A stretch of 64,000 nucleotides of DNA. Origin: Jaenimonas drosophilae (taxonomy: Eukaryota; Euglenozoa; Kinetoplastea; Trypanosomatida; Trypanosomatidae). The stretch spans positions 124,001 to 188,000 of the forward strand of contig JASAON010001657.1 of the NCBI GenBank assembly GCA_030849065.1, read 5' to 3'. Made by a program: the position numbers and the translations under genes. Position 1 is the first letter of the stretch. Every line of letters starts with the position of its first letter. This document shows, one piece after another, positions 1 to 9,825 of this stretch. The notes under the pieces are model-generated. The model searched no databases. It was not told the DNA's origin and worked only from the letters and a program-made list of their open reading frames with translations.

Positions 1-300
1 GACGAGGACGGCAAAGATCGCAAGTATGCCACGCATGTTCCGGCGTGAAGCGGCCAAGGCCTCAAACATCTTGAGAGTCAGGACCACCTCCGTGGATGGT
101 GATCGGCCCACGCTCACCGGAGCCGTGGTTCGGCTGAGGTGGTGCCGCATCCCAATGTGCTCTCGGCTCATGCGGGGACGGCTGCACGATGATGCACATC
201 CCACAAAGTCGCACACCGTGTCGGTTGGGATGTCCGCCGACGAGACATGACGTGGCGATTGTGTGGCGGAGATGGGTTGGGGCTGAGATGATTCCTCCAT
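1..300 (-). CDS. 5' part of an unidentified protein, cut by the left window edge
   Basis: The reading frame opens with ATG at 298-300, directly preceded by an in-frame TGA, and stays open for 100 codons to the window edge. The visible part is rich in Ser, Pro, Arg and His, and its last residues (RRNMRGILAIFAVLV) look like the start of a hydrophobic, possibly membrane-spanning segment after a basic stretch. No family is recognised. A pyrimidine tract ending in AG lies about 50 nt upstream, in the short spacer after the polymerase theta gene, which fits a trans-spliced mRNA start. The rest of the gene lies outside the window. Confidence 0.6.
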   Translation of the reverse strand, partial: MEESSQPQPISATQSPRHVSSADIPTDTVCDFVGCASSCSRPRMSREHIGMRHHLSRTTAPVSVGRSPSTEVVLTLKMFEALAASRRNMRGILAIFAVLV

Positions 301-351
301 TCACTTCTACTTGAGACTCCTGTTATTCTCACACTGTTCTACGGCTTCACA

Positions 352-374
352 CTGCACCAGAAAGAGGAGAAGGG
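352..374 (-). promoter_or_regulatory. Predicted trans-splice acceptor for the left-edge gene
   Basis: On the minus strand this reads as a C/T-rich tract followed by an AG (complement of 352-353), 52 nt upstream of the ATG at 300. It is the only long pyrimidine tract ending in AG close to that start. The assignment assumes kinetoplastid-type spliced-leader addition. Confidence 0.45.
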
Positions 375-525
375 AACAAAGGATAGTAAATGAGTGCGCG
401 TCCACTCTTACACCATCACTGATACAGTAGGGTTCTATCGGTTTGTGCTTATGTGTAGCGGCAGGGGAGGGGAGGGAGAACAATAGTACCACCATCATTA
501 TCATCATCGTCGTACACGCACCTCT

Positions 526-3500
526 TCACATGTCATTTGCAGCGACGGGGTGGAGATCACCCCAGGTGGGCCCCGACTTGAAGCGGACGGGTAAATCAAC
601 CTCCAATCGGAGGTCCTTTGCGAGGTTCATGTGGCGACGTACCACTGAGATGGTCTCCATCAGCCGAGACTGTGGCACTTCAAAGAGGAGTTCGTCATGC
701 ACTTGCAGCAGCAACGTGGGCGGACGTGGCTGCTTCATATCGCCATCACGCTGCGCAACGCTGGAGGACTGCATAATAGGGTCTTCTGCAATGCGCAGCA
801 TGGCTTCCTTGATGATGTCAGCTGCTGTTCCTTGGCAAAGTGTGTTGATGGCCACCCGCTCAGACGCTGCACGATGGCTGGGGTTGCTGCTGTTGGCGTA
901 GGGAAGCCAACGCTTGCGGCCACACATGGTCGTCACGTAGCCAACGTGGCTCGACTCTTTGACGAGCTGGCCAATACAATTCATGGCCACGCGATATTTG
1001 CGCTTGAATTGCGTGAGGAAAGAGTCCGCCTCCTCCACACTAATCTCAAGATCATCTGCGATGCTCCCACGTCCCTTGCCATAAATGATGCCGTAGCAGA
1101 GGGTCTTGGCAACGCGGCGGTCTTCTGGACGGACCTCCGCTGCCTGTGAGTGATTGAGCTGTGCGGCCATCATTGTGAAGAGATCCCCTTTTGTGGATTC
1201 ACTGGCACTACGAAAGGCGGCAAGGAGCTCTGGGTCTCTGCTGTAGTGTGCCAAGATACGTGCCTCAATCTGGGCGTAGTCTGCGCTCAGCAACACGTAG
1301 CCCGGTGGAGCCACAAAGGCACGTCGCAGACACACCTCCACACGCTCCCCACGAAGCACAAAGGTGATGGGGTGCGGGATAGTCTGCAGGCTGGGCTCTG
1401 ACATGGCAAGACGACCGGTGGCGGTGGTGGTGAAGATGCTGCCACACACACGCCCACTATGGCTGCGTTGGAAGGCCTCGAGGAGTGGGCTCATGTACTT
1501 ATCAATCCATCCGTCGAGGCGGCGGTACTCCATCAGCACTTCGGGCAGCACGAGATGAGGATAGCGACGGCTGAGCTGCTTCAGGGCAGAGGCACGTGTG
1601 CTGCGGCTTTCACGGTCAAGACGCCGCCGTTTCTTCGGCACACCAATGGGCAAAGCCGTGCCATCATCGGTGCGCTCCAGACACGGAAGCTCCAAATCAT
1701 CATAGAGCACCTTGGCACAGTCCTGTGGGGAGGCGAGGTTCCAGTTGCTACGTCCTGCGGCTTCATAGGCACGCTGAATGAGCTCATGCACCTTCTCCCG
1801 CATCGCTGCTGCGAGGGATGTGTAGTGGGTGGCGTCGAAGGAGACCCCTGCCGCCTCCATCGCAAAGCAGACGACGGTGATGGGCATTTCTCGTAATGAG
1901 TAGGAGTGGAAGAGGGCGTAGCAATGTAGCTGCTGCACCAGCTGATGTGCCACAGGAATGGCCGCCGCCCCACGTCGGATGGCGTCGTGGAGCTCACGCT
2001 GAAAGATGCTGGAATAGCCCTCCATGCGCTCCATGCTCGATGCATCGACGTAGCTGAGTGGGCCCATGGCCATCAAGACAGTAGAAGCCTGGCAGGAGTG
2101 GCATGAGAGTACATCCTCCAACGCATAGCGACCTTCTCCACAGTAGTCAATGTCCGGGTTCAGCATCCATGCCGCCACGAGAGGGTCATGCACGCACTGC
2201 ATCAAATGCGTTGCGCGTGTTGCACTCATCCACCCAACCTGACGGAGAAGATGGAGTTGTGGCATCATGGCGAAGCAAATCTTTTCCACGGCGGTGGAGC
2301 GCAAGAGACACAGAAACCACGACCGTGCGGCTGTGGCTCGTCTCATGCCCTCGACATCGCTGCTACAAAGCACAAACACAACGGCACGACGTGGCTTTGA
2401 TTCCTGTACCACAGCTATCGCGTCTGTGGATGTGGTGGTGGTGAGGAGAATCAGCACTACAGCAACGCCACGGGCAGCGGCTCCGGCACCACGCACCACC
2501 CGTACACCAACGCAGGGCTTGGTCGTTGATGATGATGCCATAGACGACGACGATGATGATGATGCTTCGGTGTCGGATGTTGTTGAGTTCATCTCTCTAC
2601 TGTGGAGGGTGGCTGCAGCTCCACGCTGGACGGAGGCCATCCCCGACAGCCGTGTGAGTGGGCAGAGAGCCTTGAAGGTTTGATCCATCCTTCGCACCTG
2701 TGCTTCATCCAGCACATCCACAAGGTGCACCGTGGCACCTCCTCCATCCACAACCATGGTTGTTGGTGCAACGGTACAAGACACCATGGTCTCTACAGTG
2801 TCTTTCGAGGAGACCTGCGCCGAAGTTGTTGCCAAGGACTCAGTCTTCACCATGGCCTGTGAAGGTGCCGTGGGAAGCGGCAGTGCGTGTGTTGTGCTTG
2901 GCACCGTGGCTGCGGCTGCCTCCACAACACTCTGGGCTTCATGCCCTTGTCGCTGCAGCTCCTGTATGGCACTCTCGTGAAGATGTTGGACCACCATTAG
3001 CGCCTCCGACGATGTTTCTGAACCTTGGTCAACGTAGCTCTCCGTCGCCCCTGCCGACCAGCTCCCGTCGAGGCGATAGGAATCCCGTGTGTGGAGCTGA
3101 AAGATGCTCATCAGCTCATGTGTGGAGGCCGCGGCAACACTCAACACGGTACGGTACCCTCGTTGATAGAGCGCCCTTGCACGCCACGCCGTGAGGCCGT
3201 CGATGCTCATGAGCGGAATGAGCTCCGGCTCCACCCCGCACCGCAGTCGTACAATCATGTTGTCCATCAGTGGAGGTATGTACCACCAATTGAGACTACG
3301 TGAGCAGGAAGAGACGGCCGAGGCAAAGCGGGCAGCGTGGTCGGAGAGCTGTTGCAAGTCGGACACACTACGAAGGCCATAACGGCGAGCTACCCACGAC
3401 ATGGGCCGTTCATGGACCAACTCCGTGAGGAGAAGAGCGGCAAAGAAGCGGCGGCAGCGCAGGGCATCTTCATGGAGGCTGCCAACTGGAGGTGGAGTCA

Positions 3501-6036
3501 TGGCCCAACGCAGCAACATACCTTCGTTGATCCCAATGGCCTCGCAGACCATCGAGCCGGTGCTCACGGCCCCTTCGTCAACTTCCGTCCACGACGGGAA
3601 CCACTCGTGGCAGAGACGTTGCCAGTCTGGCTCCAGGCCATGGTAGATGGGCGTGCAGAGGTAGACGAGGTGAAGATCATTGGCCAAACACATGCGTCGG
3701 GCGGAGCTCTCCAGGTCACGAAGCACCCACAATGCCTCGTCTGGCGCCAGAAAGGAAGACGCCGTGGCTGCACCAAGTGGGGTGACCGCAAAGACGTGCT
3801 GATCATCATCGTAGCGTACAAAGTGCTGCTCACGAAGCAGGCGAAGCGTCTCCAGTGTGGCCTCCTGCACCACCTGCACGCCTTCCGTATGTGCAAGGAG
3901 GGTGTGGGCGATTGCGTCATGTACCTCTTCCATTGTTGCAGGTCCGTCACGGAGGCAGAGGATGTCGAGAATCACCCGCGTCAAACCACGTTTGCCGGTA
4001 CCAAAGTTGGACCCGATCGGGACCACTGTGGAGCTCACCAAGTGACGTAGCAGGGCTCGCTCATGTGGCTTTCCAACAAGAAAAGACTCTCCGTAGGCAT
4101 CAAGACCTGCACGTCCAGCTCGACCAGCTGCCTGCTTGTACCGCAGTACGTCGAGCATCTGCTGCCCGATGCGTGGCGAGGTGAAGATGACGCGACGGCA
4201 TGGGAGGTTCACACCGGTAGATAAGGTGGTGGTACAACACAAGGCCCAAATGTGCCGCTCACGGAATCCGTCCTCCACAACACGTCGATCGTTGGAACCC
4301 ATGGCGCCATGATGGAAAGCTACGCCGTGCTCCAGCAAACGTTGAAGAGAAAGGCGGGTATCCCGCTCCGAGTCACGAAGCTGCTGCATCAACAATCGCT
4401 TCTTAACACGGTGGTTGGCATCAACAACGAGCTGATCTGCAACATGTCTGTACAGTTGCTGGGCAATCACTTCACATGACCGTCTGGTAGGGGTGAAGAG
4501 GAGCACTTGGTACTTGTCTGCCCAGGCATCCATGGCCAAGACAACGGCCATCTCTTGCTCCAAACCAAGGCCTACAGAACAACTACTGGTTGGAAGTACA
4601 CCATCTGCCGTGGCAGACTGTTTCTCACGATTGTTGTTGATGAGTGGTGTCAGATCCCGAACTACAGTGCTGGAAGCATTGTAGACCAAGCTCCCCACCA
4701 CATAGTGCTCTGACAGCTCCACGGGACGATAGGCCGTGACAAAGAGGTTGGCGCGTCCGCACCAACGAGCCAAAACCTCGGCGTTGGAGAGTGTTGCAGA
4801 CAGACCAATCAACTGGAAGCGCGGTGAGTGACGGGCGTGCAGCACAAGTCGCGTAATGAAGAGCTCCAGCGTGAGCCCACGTGTCTCGTCGTTGATGTGA
4901 TGTAGCTCATCGATCACCACAACCGCGACCTGATCCGTTCTGTTCTCCTCCTCGAGGCTCCGCCAGAGACTGTAGGCCTTCTCGTTGGTGCAAACGTGGA
5001 TATCCGCCCCATCGATGGACAAGTGGCCACGATCACCAGCGTGACATTGAACGATTTTATCAGTGCCCACACACATGAGCTCTAGCTGCTTGCACTTCTC
5101 TGTTGCCAAGGCCACGTAGGGAACCACGTAGATGGCCTTGTACCGTCGATTGAGCAATCCAGTCTGTTTGCGTGGACCACTTGGACGCCAGAAGAGGTCA
5201 CCGTCGTGTTCAACAAAAACGGTCCGAAGAAGGAGAAGCTCCGCCACGAGTGTCTTGCCGCCACTGGTTGGAGCACAGTAGATCAAGTGAAGGGGTTCTG
5301 TGGATGTCGCGGAGGAGGTACACGACGAGGCTGAAGCTTCATCGACATGACGCTGTGGTGACGAAGATCTTTGAACGGAATCACTGGGCAGACCATCGTT
5401 TGCCAAGATGTCATCGGCTACTCGGCGGTAGTACTCAAATAAGCAGTCTCTCTGCCACGGGTACAAGGTTGTGATGTGACGATGCTCACGTAGACGTGCA
5501 ATTAAGTCCACGGGGAAGATGGACCACTCTACGAGGCTCAGTGGCACGGAGGATGGGTCTGCCCATGGGCAGACGGCAGCAGCCTGCTCTGCTGCTGAGG
5601 GTGCTGGCATTCTAGCCGCGTGAGAGGATGCAATAGTCCCCAAGATTCCATCAACAGGGTCGTCTGGGCTCATAAGATGAAGCGATGAGCGTCGACGCAC
5701 GGCCAGGAATGGAGTACTTGGAGGACTAGAAACCTTTGAGCGATGAGGAACATTCACAACAGGGAGACACTCCCGGCTTGCTCGTGATTCAGCAACATGA
5801 TCCGCCCCAAGGATGGATGGGCGGATGCCATCATCTACTACCTGCCGCTCATATGGTTGAGAGAAGAGATGCGACAGACGCTGATGCTCGCTAATCCACA
5901 GCGGTGGTGGCTCCGCATGGTCCAAGTGAGACGCATTGATTGGCACCACCTCGTCCTCAGAAGATGAAGGTGTTAGTGGAAGTAGTTGCTCTTCAAGAGC
6001 TAGTGATCCACCAGAGGTTGTACGATTGGTCAGCAT
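526..6036 (-). CDS. POLQ: DNA polymerase theta, fused helicase and family A polymerase
   Basis: Protein of 1836 residues from the first ATG (6034-6036); the frame extends four codons further only through a GTG. The N-terminal half is a superfamily 2 (Ski2/Hel308-type) helicase: Walker A APTSGGKT with Lys about 261, DELH box at Asp 376, motif III GLSAT, and motif VI QAAGRAGRAG. A short linker (about residues 1010-1150) joins it to a family A polymerase: TGRL...LQTIP, motif A ADYAQIEAR with Asp about 1586, motif B KTLCYGIIYG, and motif C QVHDE with Asp about 1781. Both metal-binding aspartates and the ATPase motifs are intact, so both activities look functional. Family knowledge: Pol theta carries out microhomology-mediated end joining and lesion bypass in the nucleus. 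The central linker is far shorter than in the human enzyme. Most trypanosomatids are recalled as having separate polymerase-only and helicase-only genes. Confidence 0.95.
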   Translation of the reverse strand: MLTNRTTSGGSLALEEQLLPLTPSSSEDEVVPINASHLDHAEPPPLWISEHQRLSHLFSQPYERQVVDDGIRPSILGADHVAESRASRECLPVVNVPHRSKVSSPPSTPFLAVRRRSSLHLMSPDDPVDGILGTIASSHAARMPAPSAAEQAAAVCPWADPSSVPLSLVEWSIFPVDLIARLREHRHITTLYPWQRDCLFEYYRRVADDILANDGLPSDSVQRSSSPQRHVDEASASSCTSSATSTEPLHLIYCAPTSGGKTLVAELLLLRTVFVEHDGDLFWRPSGPRKQTGLLNRRYKAIYVVPYVALATEKCKQLELMCVGTDKIVQCHAGDRGHLSIDGADIHVCTNEKAYSLWRSLEEENRTDQVAVVVIDELHHINDETRGLTLELFITRLVLHARHSPRFQLIGLSATLSNAEVLARWCGRANLFVTAYRPVELSEHYVVGSLVYNASSTVVRDLTPLINNNREKQSATADGVLPTSSCSVGLGLEQEMAVVLAMDAWADKYQVLLFTPTRRSCEVIAQQLYRHVADQLVVDANHRVKKRLLMQQLRDSERDTRLSLQRLLEHGVAFHHGAMGSNDRRVVEDGFRERHIWALCCTTTLSTGVNLPCRRVIFTSPRIGQQMLDVLRYKQAAGRAGRAGLDAYGESFLVGKPHERALLRHLVSSTVVPIGSNFGTGKRGLTRVILDILCLRDGPATMEEVHDAIAHTLLAHTEGVQVVQEATLETLRLLREQHFVRYDDDQHVFAVTPLGAATASSFLAPDEALWVLRDLESSARRMCLANDLHLVYLCTPIYHGLEPDWQRLCHEWFPSWTEVDEGAVSTGSMVCEAIGINEGMLLRWAMTPPPVGSLHEDALRCRRFFAALLLTELVHERPMSWVARRYGLRSVSDLQQLSDHAARFASAVSSCSRSLNWWYIPPLMDNMIVRLRCGVEPELIPLMSIDGLTAWRARALYQRGYRTVLSVAAASTHELMSIFQLHTRDSYRLDGSWSAGATESYVDQGSETSSEALMVVQHLHESAIQELQRQGHEAQSVVEAAAATVPSTTHALPLPTAPSQAMVKTESLATTSAQVSSKDTVETMVSCTVAPTTMVVDGGGATVHLVDVLDEAQVRRMDQTFKALCPLTRLSGMASVQRGAAATLHSREMNSTTSDTEASSSSSSSMASSSTTKPCVGVRVVRGAGAAARGVAVVLILLTTTTSTDAIAVVQESKPRRAVVFVLCSSDVEGMRRATAARSWFLCLLRSTAVEKICFAMMPQLHLLRQVGWMSATRATHLMQCVHDPLVAAWMLNPDIDYCGEGRYALEDVLSCHSCQASTVLMAMGPLSYVDASSMERMEGYSSIFQRELHDAIRRGAAAIPVAHQLVQQLHCYALFHSYSLREMPITVVCFAMEAAGVSFDATHYTSLAAAMREKVHELIQRAYEAAGRSNWNLASPQDCAKVLYDDLELPCLERTDDGTALPIGVPKKRRRLDRESRSTRASALKQLSRRYPHLVLPEVLMEYRRLDGWIDKYMSPLLEAFQRSHSGRVCGSIFTTTATGRLAMSEPSLQTIPHPITFVLRGERVEVCLRRAFVAPPGYVLLSADYAQIEARILAHYSRDPELLAAFRSASESTKGDLFTMMAAQLNHSQAAEVRPEDRRVAKTLCYGIIYGKGRGSIADDLEISVEEADSFLTQFKRKYRVAMNCIGQLVKESSHVGYVTTMCGRKRWLPYANSSNPSHRAASERVAINTLCQGTAADIIKEAMLRIAEDPIMQSSSVAQRDGDMKQPRPPTLLLQVHDELLFEVPQSRLMETISVVRRHMNLAKDLRLEVDLPVRFKSGPTWGDLHPVAANDM

Positions 6037-6470
6037 GGAACTAAACACAGCATTCGCTTGTCAACGGATGTTGGTATAAACGAATAAACCGCAAGTGAAT
6101 GAATGCAAACGGTGCGTAACCACGACTGAATAGCCTACGAGTAAGTAAAGTAACAAGAAGAGAAGGAACCATACTTGAGGAACAAGAACAGAAAAAAACA
6201 AAAAAAAACGAACGCACAGAGCCCTCCACAGACCCACACAATGAGCAACAAAACATCATGCCTTAGCGAAGCCTTGACTTGTTAGAGTTGTTATACGACA
6301 CTACCAGCCATCCATTGACTGATACTTCTTAATCAAAGTATGCCCGCCCCCACGTACACCCGCAAAAACTGTACGTTCGTGGAGCTTTAGTTGCAGACAC
6401 ACGTCGTCCTCCTTAATTCTGGAGAGAAGATGACGGTGCTGAGGTACTCATATGCGTCCTCCTCCTTCTC
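6037..6470 (-). other. Intergenic spacer between UTP12/WDR3 and POLQ
   Basis: This 434-nt spacer should carry the 3' UTR of the WDR3 gene and the 5' UTR of POLQ. On the coding strand it contains long T-rich tracts (complement of 6190-6209) and several AG dinucleotides. Short open frames here are low complexity and are not credible genes. Confidence 0.6.
6135..6172 (-). promoter_or_regulatory. Predicted trans-splice acceptor for POLQ
   Basis: On the minus strand a T/C-rich run ends in TAG (AG is the complement of 6135-6136), about 99 nt upstream of the POLQ ATG. Another AG follows closely, so the exact site is uncertain. Confidence 0.35.
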
Positions 6471-9400
6471 CTACAAAGCCCGTGAGTGGTACTTCTTCTT
6501 GTACCCCTGCATCTTACTCAGATCAAAGAACTTGACCTTTTCAGAATCCTCGAGATGCTGACGTACCATTTGGAGGCCGGCGATGTTGTAGTCCACTCGA
6601 CTGACTGAGTGATCGAGACCATCGGCCAACGTGCGACGGAGGCTCTCCAAACGACGTGCACCTTGAACTTCAGATACCTCACCACTTACAGCAGAGAGGG
6701 TACTTGTCTGACCTGGTGGGGGGAGAACCAAGGCAAGCACCACACGGGCGGCAATCTCGATATTCTGAACCACACCGGCCGCCATCATACTCTCCACGGC
6801 ATTCAGCATGGCATCCACGTGGACGCTCGTCAACGCCGTCAGAGCGTGGCGCAGCTCACTGGGCCGCACGGATTCAATGACCGACCACAGATACTCCCAC
6901 TCTGTGCGATTCATGAGAAGTGGGTGACGAGGAGAACTATCATCGGCGTTTTGCTGGCGCTGCTGCTCGACGCTGACGATATCCAACGCCTCCATGATCC
7001 GCTCCGCTGCCTCATTCGTGGCCGCTGTTTGGTGTCCAGCAACTCCGGCATCCACCGCCGTGTTGCCCTCCAGTCGGTGCATGGCCGCTCGCTTAGTTGT
7101 TTCTTCATCCATCGCCTCCTGTGCCATTCGCTCCTCCTCCTCCTGCGGGAAAACGATGTCCTCGGTGCGGAGGAAGCACCGGATGCAGCGGTCCACGCCA
7201 GCTGTGGCGACGCAGGTGCCGTTGGAGGTGACCGCAACGGCCCACAGTCCACGTTGATGCTGCCGGAACAGCTGAATCATGGTCCAGTTATCTCCATCCC
7301 ACTGCTTCACGGAGCCGTCCATGGAGACGGTGAAGACGTAGTGTGTGTCTTGGACAAACTGAACCGCTGTGACGTAGTCGTCGTGGGCGTGGATGGCACG
7401 GTGGCAGTCACCAAAGTCTGTACCCCAGAAGCGTAGTGACTTGTCCATGCCCACAGAGGCAACCAAGGTACCGTCCGTGGAGAAGTCCATCGAGGTTGGG
7501 GGAAGCTTGTGGCCAAAGAGGGAGAGGTAGGGCTTCAAGGAGTCGGCAAAGAAGAGCTGAATTGTGTTGTTTTGAAGACCGACGCCGAGGTAGCGCAAGT
7601 CTGGACTGAAGGCGGCAAAGAGAGGGAACTCAGTCAGCTCCACCTCCTGAGCCTGGAGGAGTGTGGCGGTGCTCTTCTTCTTGGTCTTGTCCTCGGCAAC
7701 CACGCCAACAGTCCAGAGAAGGAGACGGCGGTCTGCTCCACCCGTGAGAAAGCCGCTCTTGTCGGGTCGCTTTACAACCAGCTTCACTCCTCCTGTGTGG
7801 ATGCCCGGCTCCGACACGATGGTCTCGGTCGAGGCAACATCAATCAAGAGCACACTGCCGTCCTGTTGTCCAACACAGCAGAGCCCACTCGTGATGGCAT
7901 CCATAGCAACTGCCTCCTCCACATTTACTGAGCCGACACAGTTCAGGGAACCCTTGAAGTCCACGCGCGCGAGGTTTGCTTCCTGGGCATCATAAAAGTC
8001 ATGATGATCAACGTGGTCCTGCTCCAGCAAATCTGTCTTCACCGTCACCGTCCACAACAGAATCTTGTCCTTGCTCATGGAGAGCAGCGCGGTGTCGGTG
8101 TCCACGAACATTAACCGCTGAACCGCGGTAGTGTGCGCAGCATGATCAAACTGGTGCATAGGCTTCAAATCGTCCAGCGTCCACGTTGCCGCCCCACTGA
8201 GCTCCGTCGTCGTTAGGCGTGTAGAGAATGTTTGGACGGTGTTGTTGTTGTATGTGACGGCGATCTGTACATCCTCGTCACCACCGGCACTCCTTGCTGC
8301 AGACGGCGTCGAGACAAAGCATGCACTACGCACCTTGATTGGCATAAAAAATGTTCGAAGAAGTGTCCACTCCTCAGCCGCGGTGGGCTGGCGTGCGTCA
8401 CCTGCCGGTGACACACTCGCGGCTGGCACAGCCAACTCATCCTCTTCCTTGTTGTCGGCATGGGTCTTCCCCTCTTCATCATCGCCGTCTTCATCCTCGT
8501 CTTCACCAGCCTTATTTGTGGCACGGGCACGCTTGCGCTTCCGAAGAACCTTTCGTCGAACATCTTCAGCTGTTCGTGCACGGAACACCTCCACTGTCTT
8601 GGATGTGCAGGCAAGAAGAAAATGTCCGTCTTGACTGAAGTGAAACGCAGTGATAGGTTTGTAGTACTTGCGCGGAATCATGCCATGGTCTTGAATGAGC
8701 AAAGGCGTGGAGGTGCTGATGGCTGCGTCACGTCCTTCTACTGTGGATGGTGCATCGCTCCCAGCATCCGCTGACAGCAGTGACTCAACGTTGTAGACCT
8801 TGACGAAGCTCTCGCGCATTCCACAGTAGGCCCGTTTGCAGGAGCGGTCCAGCACCATCGAGGTGATCTGGGCATCCGAGGCCACACAGGTCTGAATACA
8901 CTGACGTAGGGTCAAGTTCCACACCTTGATGAGTCCATCCGCAGCCGCACTCACCAACAAGTTGGAGTCGTGCTCGCCAGAGGGCACATGGTGTAGTGCC
9001 ACCACACCTCCACGATGTCCACGAAGACGGTAGCTTGCCTCTTCACTCACGAGGTCCCACACAGTAACATCGGTATCTTGGCCAGCGCTGCAGAGCGTCG
9101 TGCGGCGGTCGTTGACGGTCAAGGAGAGGACGGCGGTATCGACCTTGTGACCCAAAGCGTAGAAGCGGCAGACGGGGCTGCCGTAGTGATTGGAAGGTCC
9201 ACAGGAGAAGACCGCCACAAACCCATTGGAGTAGCCAACGAGCAGAAGCCAGCCGTTCGACTCGATGCTGGGCTGGGCCACGCTGCGTACTGGGTCCAGC
9301 GACACCAAGTGAATGCCCGTCACTTCCACAGGCATCTTGGCAGATGCTGGAATCAAGGTGTGAAGGAGCTTTCCGCTTCGCACAGAGTAGACGCGTACCG

Positions 9401-9599
9401 CTTCCAATGAAGGAAGAAAGAGGACGGACGCAGATGCCAGCGCAGAAGGAGGTGCACCAGGGCGTCGTAACCCACTTCCCCTTTGCGCGGCACCATATGT
9501 AGGACGAATGACGGCGGATTCCATGTTCAGAGCGGCAGAGCTCGCAAGCGAGCCACCCTGTGGGCCGACAACATAGCGGAGGTAGGTCTTTCCAACCAT
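6471..9599 (-). CDS. UTP12: UTP12/WDR3-like WD40 protein of the small-subunit processome
   Basis: Protein of 1042 residues from ATG 9597-9599; further upstream the frame has only non-ATG codons. It holds two WD40 propellers, with GH...WD-like repeats from about residue 30 to 800, interrupted by a very basic then acidic insert near 345-390. The post-propeller segment RIMEALDI and the C-terminal Utp12 domain (about 880-1000), ending in the RVDYNIAGLQMV region, match the WDR3/Dip2 family rather than PWP2 or TBL3. Family role: part of the UTP-B complex of the U3 snoRNP processome in the nucleolus, needed for early pre-rRNA cleavage and 18S rRNA production. It is somewhat longer than human WDR3. 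UTP25, another processome factor, lies about 17.6 kb away in the same transcription unit. Confidence 0.92.
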   Translation of the reverse strand: MVGKTYLRYVVGPQGGSLASSAALNMESAVIRPTYGAAQRGSGLRRPGAPPSALASASVLFLPSLEAVRVYSVRSGKLLHTLIPASAKMPVEVTGIHLVSLDPVRSVAQPSIESNGWLLLVGYSNGFVAVFSCGPSNHYGSPVCRFYALGHKVDTAVLSLTVNDRRTTLCSAGQDTDVTVWDLVSEEASYRLRGHRGGVVALHHVPSGEHDSNLLVSAAADGLIKVWNLTLRQCIQTCVASDAQITSMVLDRSCKRAYCGMRESFVKVYNVESLLSADAGSDAPSTVEGRDAAISTSTPLLIQDHGMIPRKYYKPITAFHFSQDGHFLLACTSKTVEVFRARTAEDVRRKVLRKRKRARATNKAGEDEDEDGDDEEGKTHADNKEEDELAVPAASVSPAGDARQPTAAEEWTLLRTFFMPIKVRSACFVSTPSAARSAGGDEDVQIAVTYNNNTVQTFSTRLTTTELSGAATWTLDDLKPMHQFDHAAHTTAVQRLMFVDTDTALLSMSKDKILLWTVTVKTDLLEQDHVDHHDFYDAQEANLARVDFKGSLNCVGSVNVEEAVAMDAITSGLCCVGQQDGSVLLIDVASTETIVSEPGIHTGGVKLVVKRPDKSGFLTGGADRRLLLWTVGVVAEDKTKKKSTATLLQAQEVELTEFPLFAAFSPDLRYLGVGLQNNTIQLFFADSLKPYLSLFGHKLPPTSMDFSTDGTLVASVGMDKSLRFWGTDFGDCHRAIHAHDDYVTAVQFVQDTHYVFTVSMDGSVKQWDGDNWTMIQLFRQHQRGLWAVAVTSNGTCVATAGVDRCIRCFLRTEDIVFPQEEEERMAQEAMDEETTKRAAMHRLEGNTAVDAGVAGHQTAATNEAAERIMEALDIVSVEQQRQQNADDSSPRHPLLMNRTEWEYLWSVIESVRPSELRHALTALTSVHVDAMLNAVESMMAAGVVQNIEIAARVVLALVLPPPGQTSTLSAVSGEVSEVQGARRLESLRRTLADGLDHSVSRVDYNIAGLQMVRQHLEDSEKVKFFDLSKMQGYKKKYHSRAL

Positions 9600-9620
9600 G
9601 AGGAACACCAAAGAATGTGT

Positions 9621-9650
9621 CTAGTCAACAAGATGACAGTGAAAAAAAAT
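9621..9650 (-). promoter_or_regulatory. Predicted trans-splice acceptor for UTP12/WDR3
   Basis: On the minus strand an eight-T run and further pyrimidines lead to CTAG (AG is the complement of 9621-9622), 21 nt before the ATG. This is one of the clearest acceptor-like sites in the window, and it excludes the upstream TTG codon from the mRNA only marginally. Confidence 0.5.
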
Positions 9651-9825
9651 ACTTTCAACGGACAAAGAATATTGAGGATATGAAGAAGTCGCAGATGATC
9701 AATTGATGTGCCACCACGTAAAGGAGCTTCTACAAAACAATGTTATTAGTTGCTGTGTCATGGACTGTAGTGTGATGAAATCCTCTCTTAGCGGAGCATG
9801 CAGAGAAGCAAGGAGAAACTATCCA

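Noticed and set aside
307..507. 66-codon minus-strand frame in the spacer after POLQ
   Set aside because: Starts in a CAT-rich simple-sequence run and spans the predicted trans-splice acceptor of the next gene.
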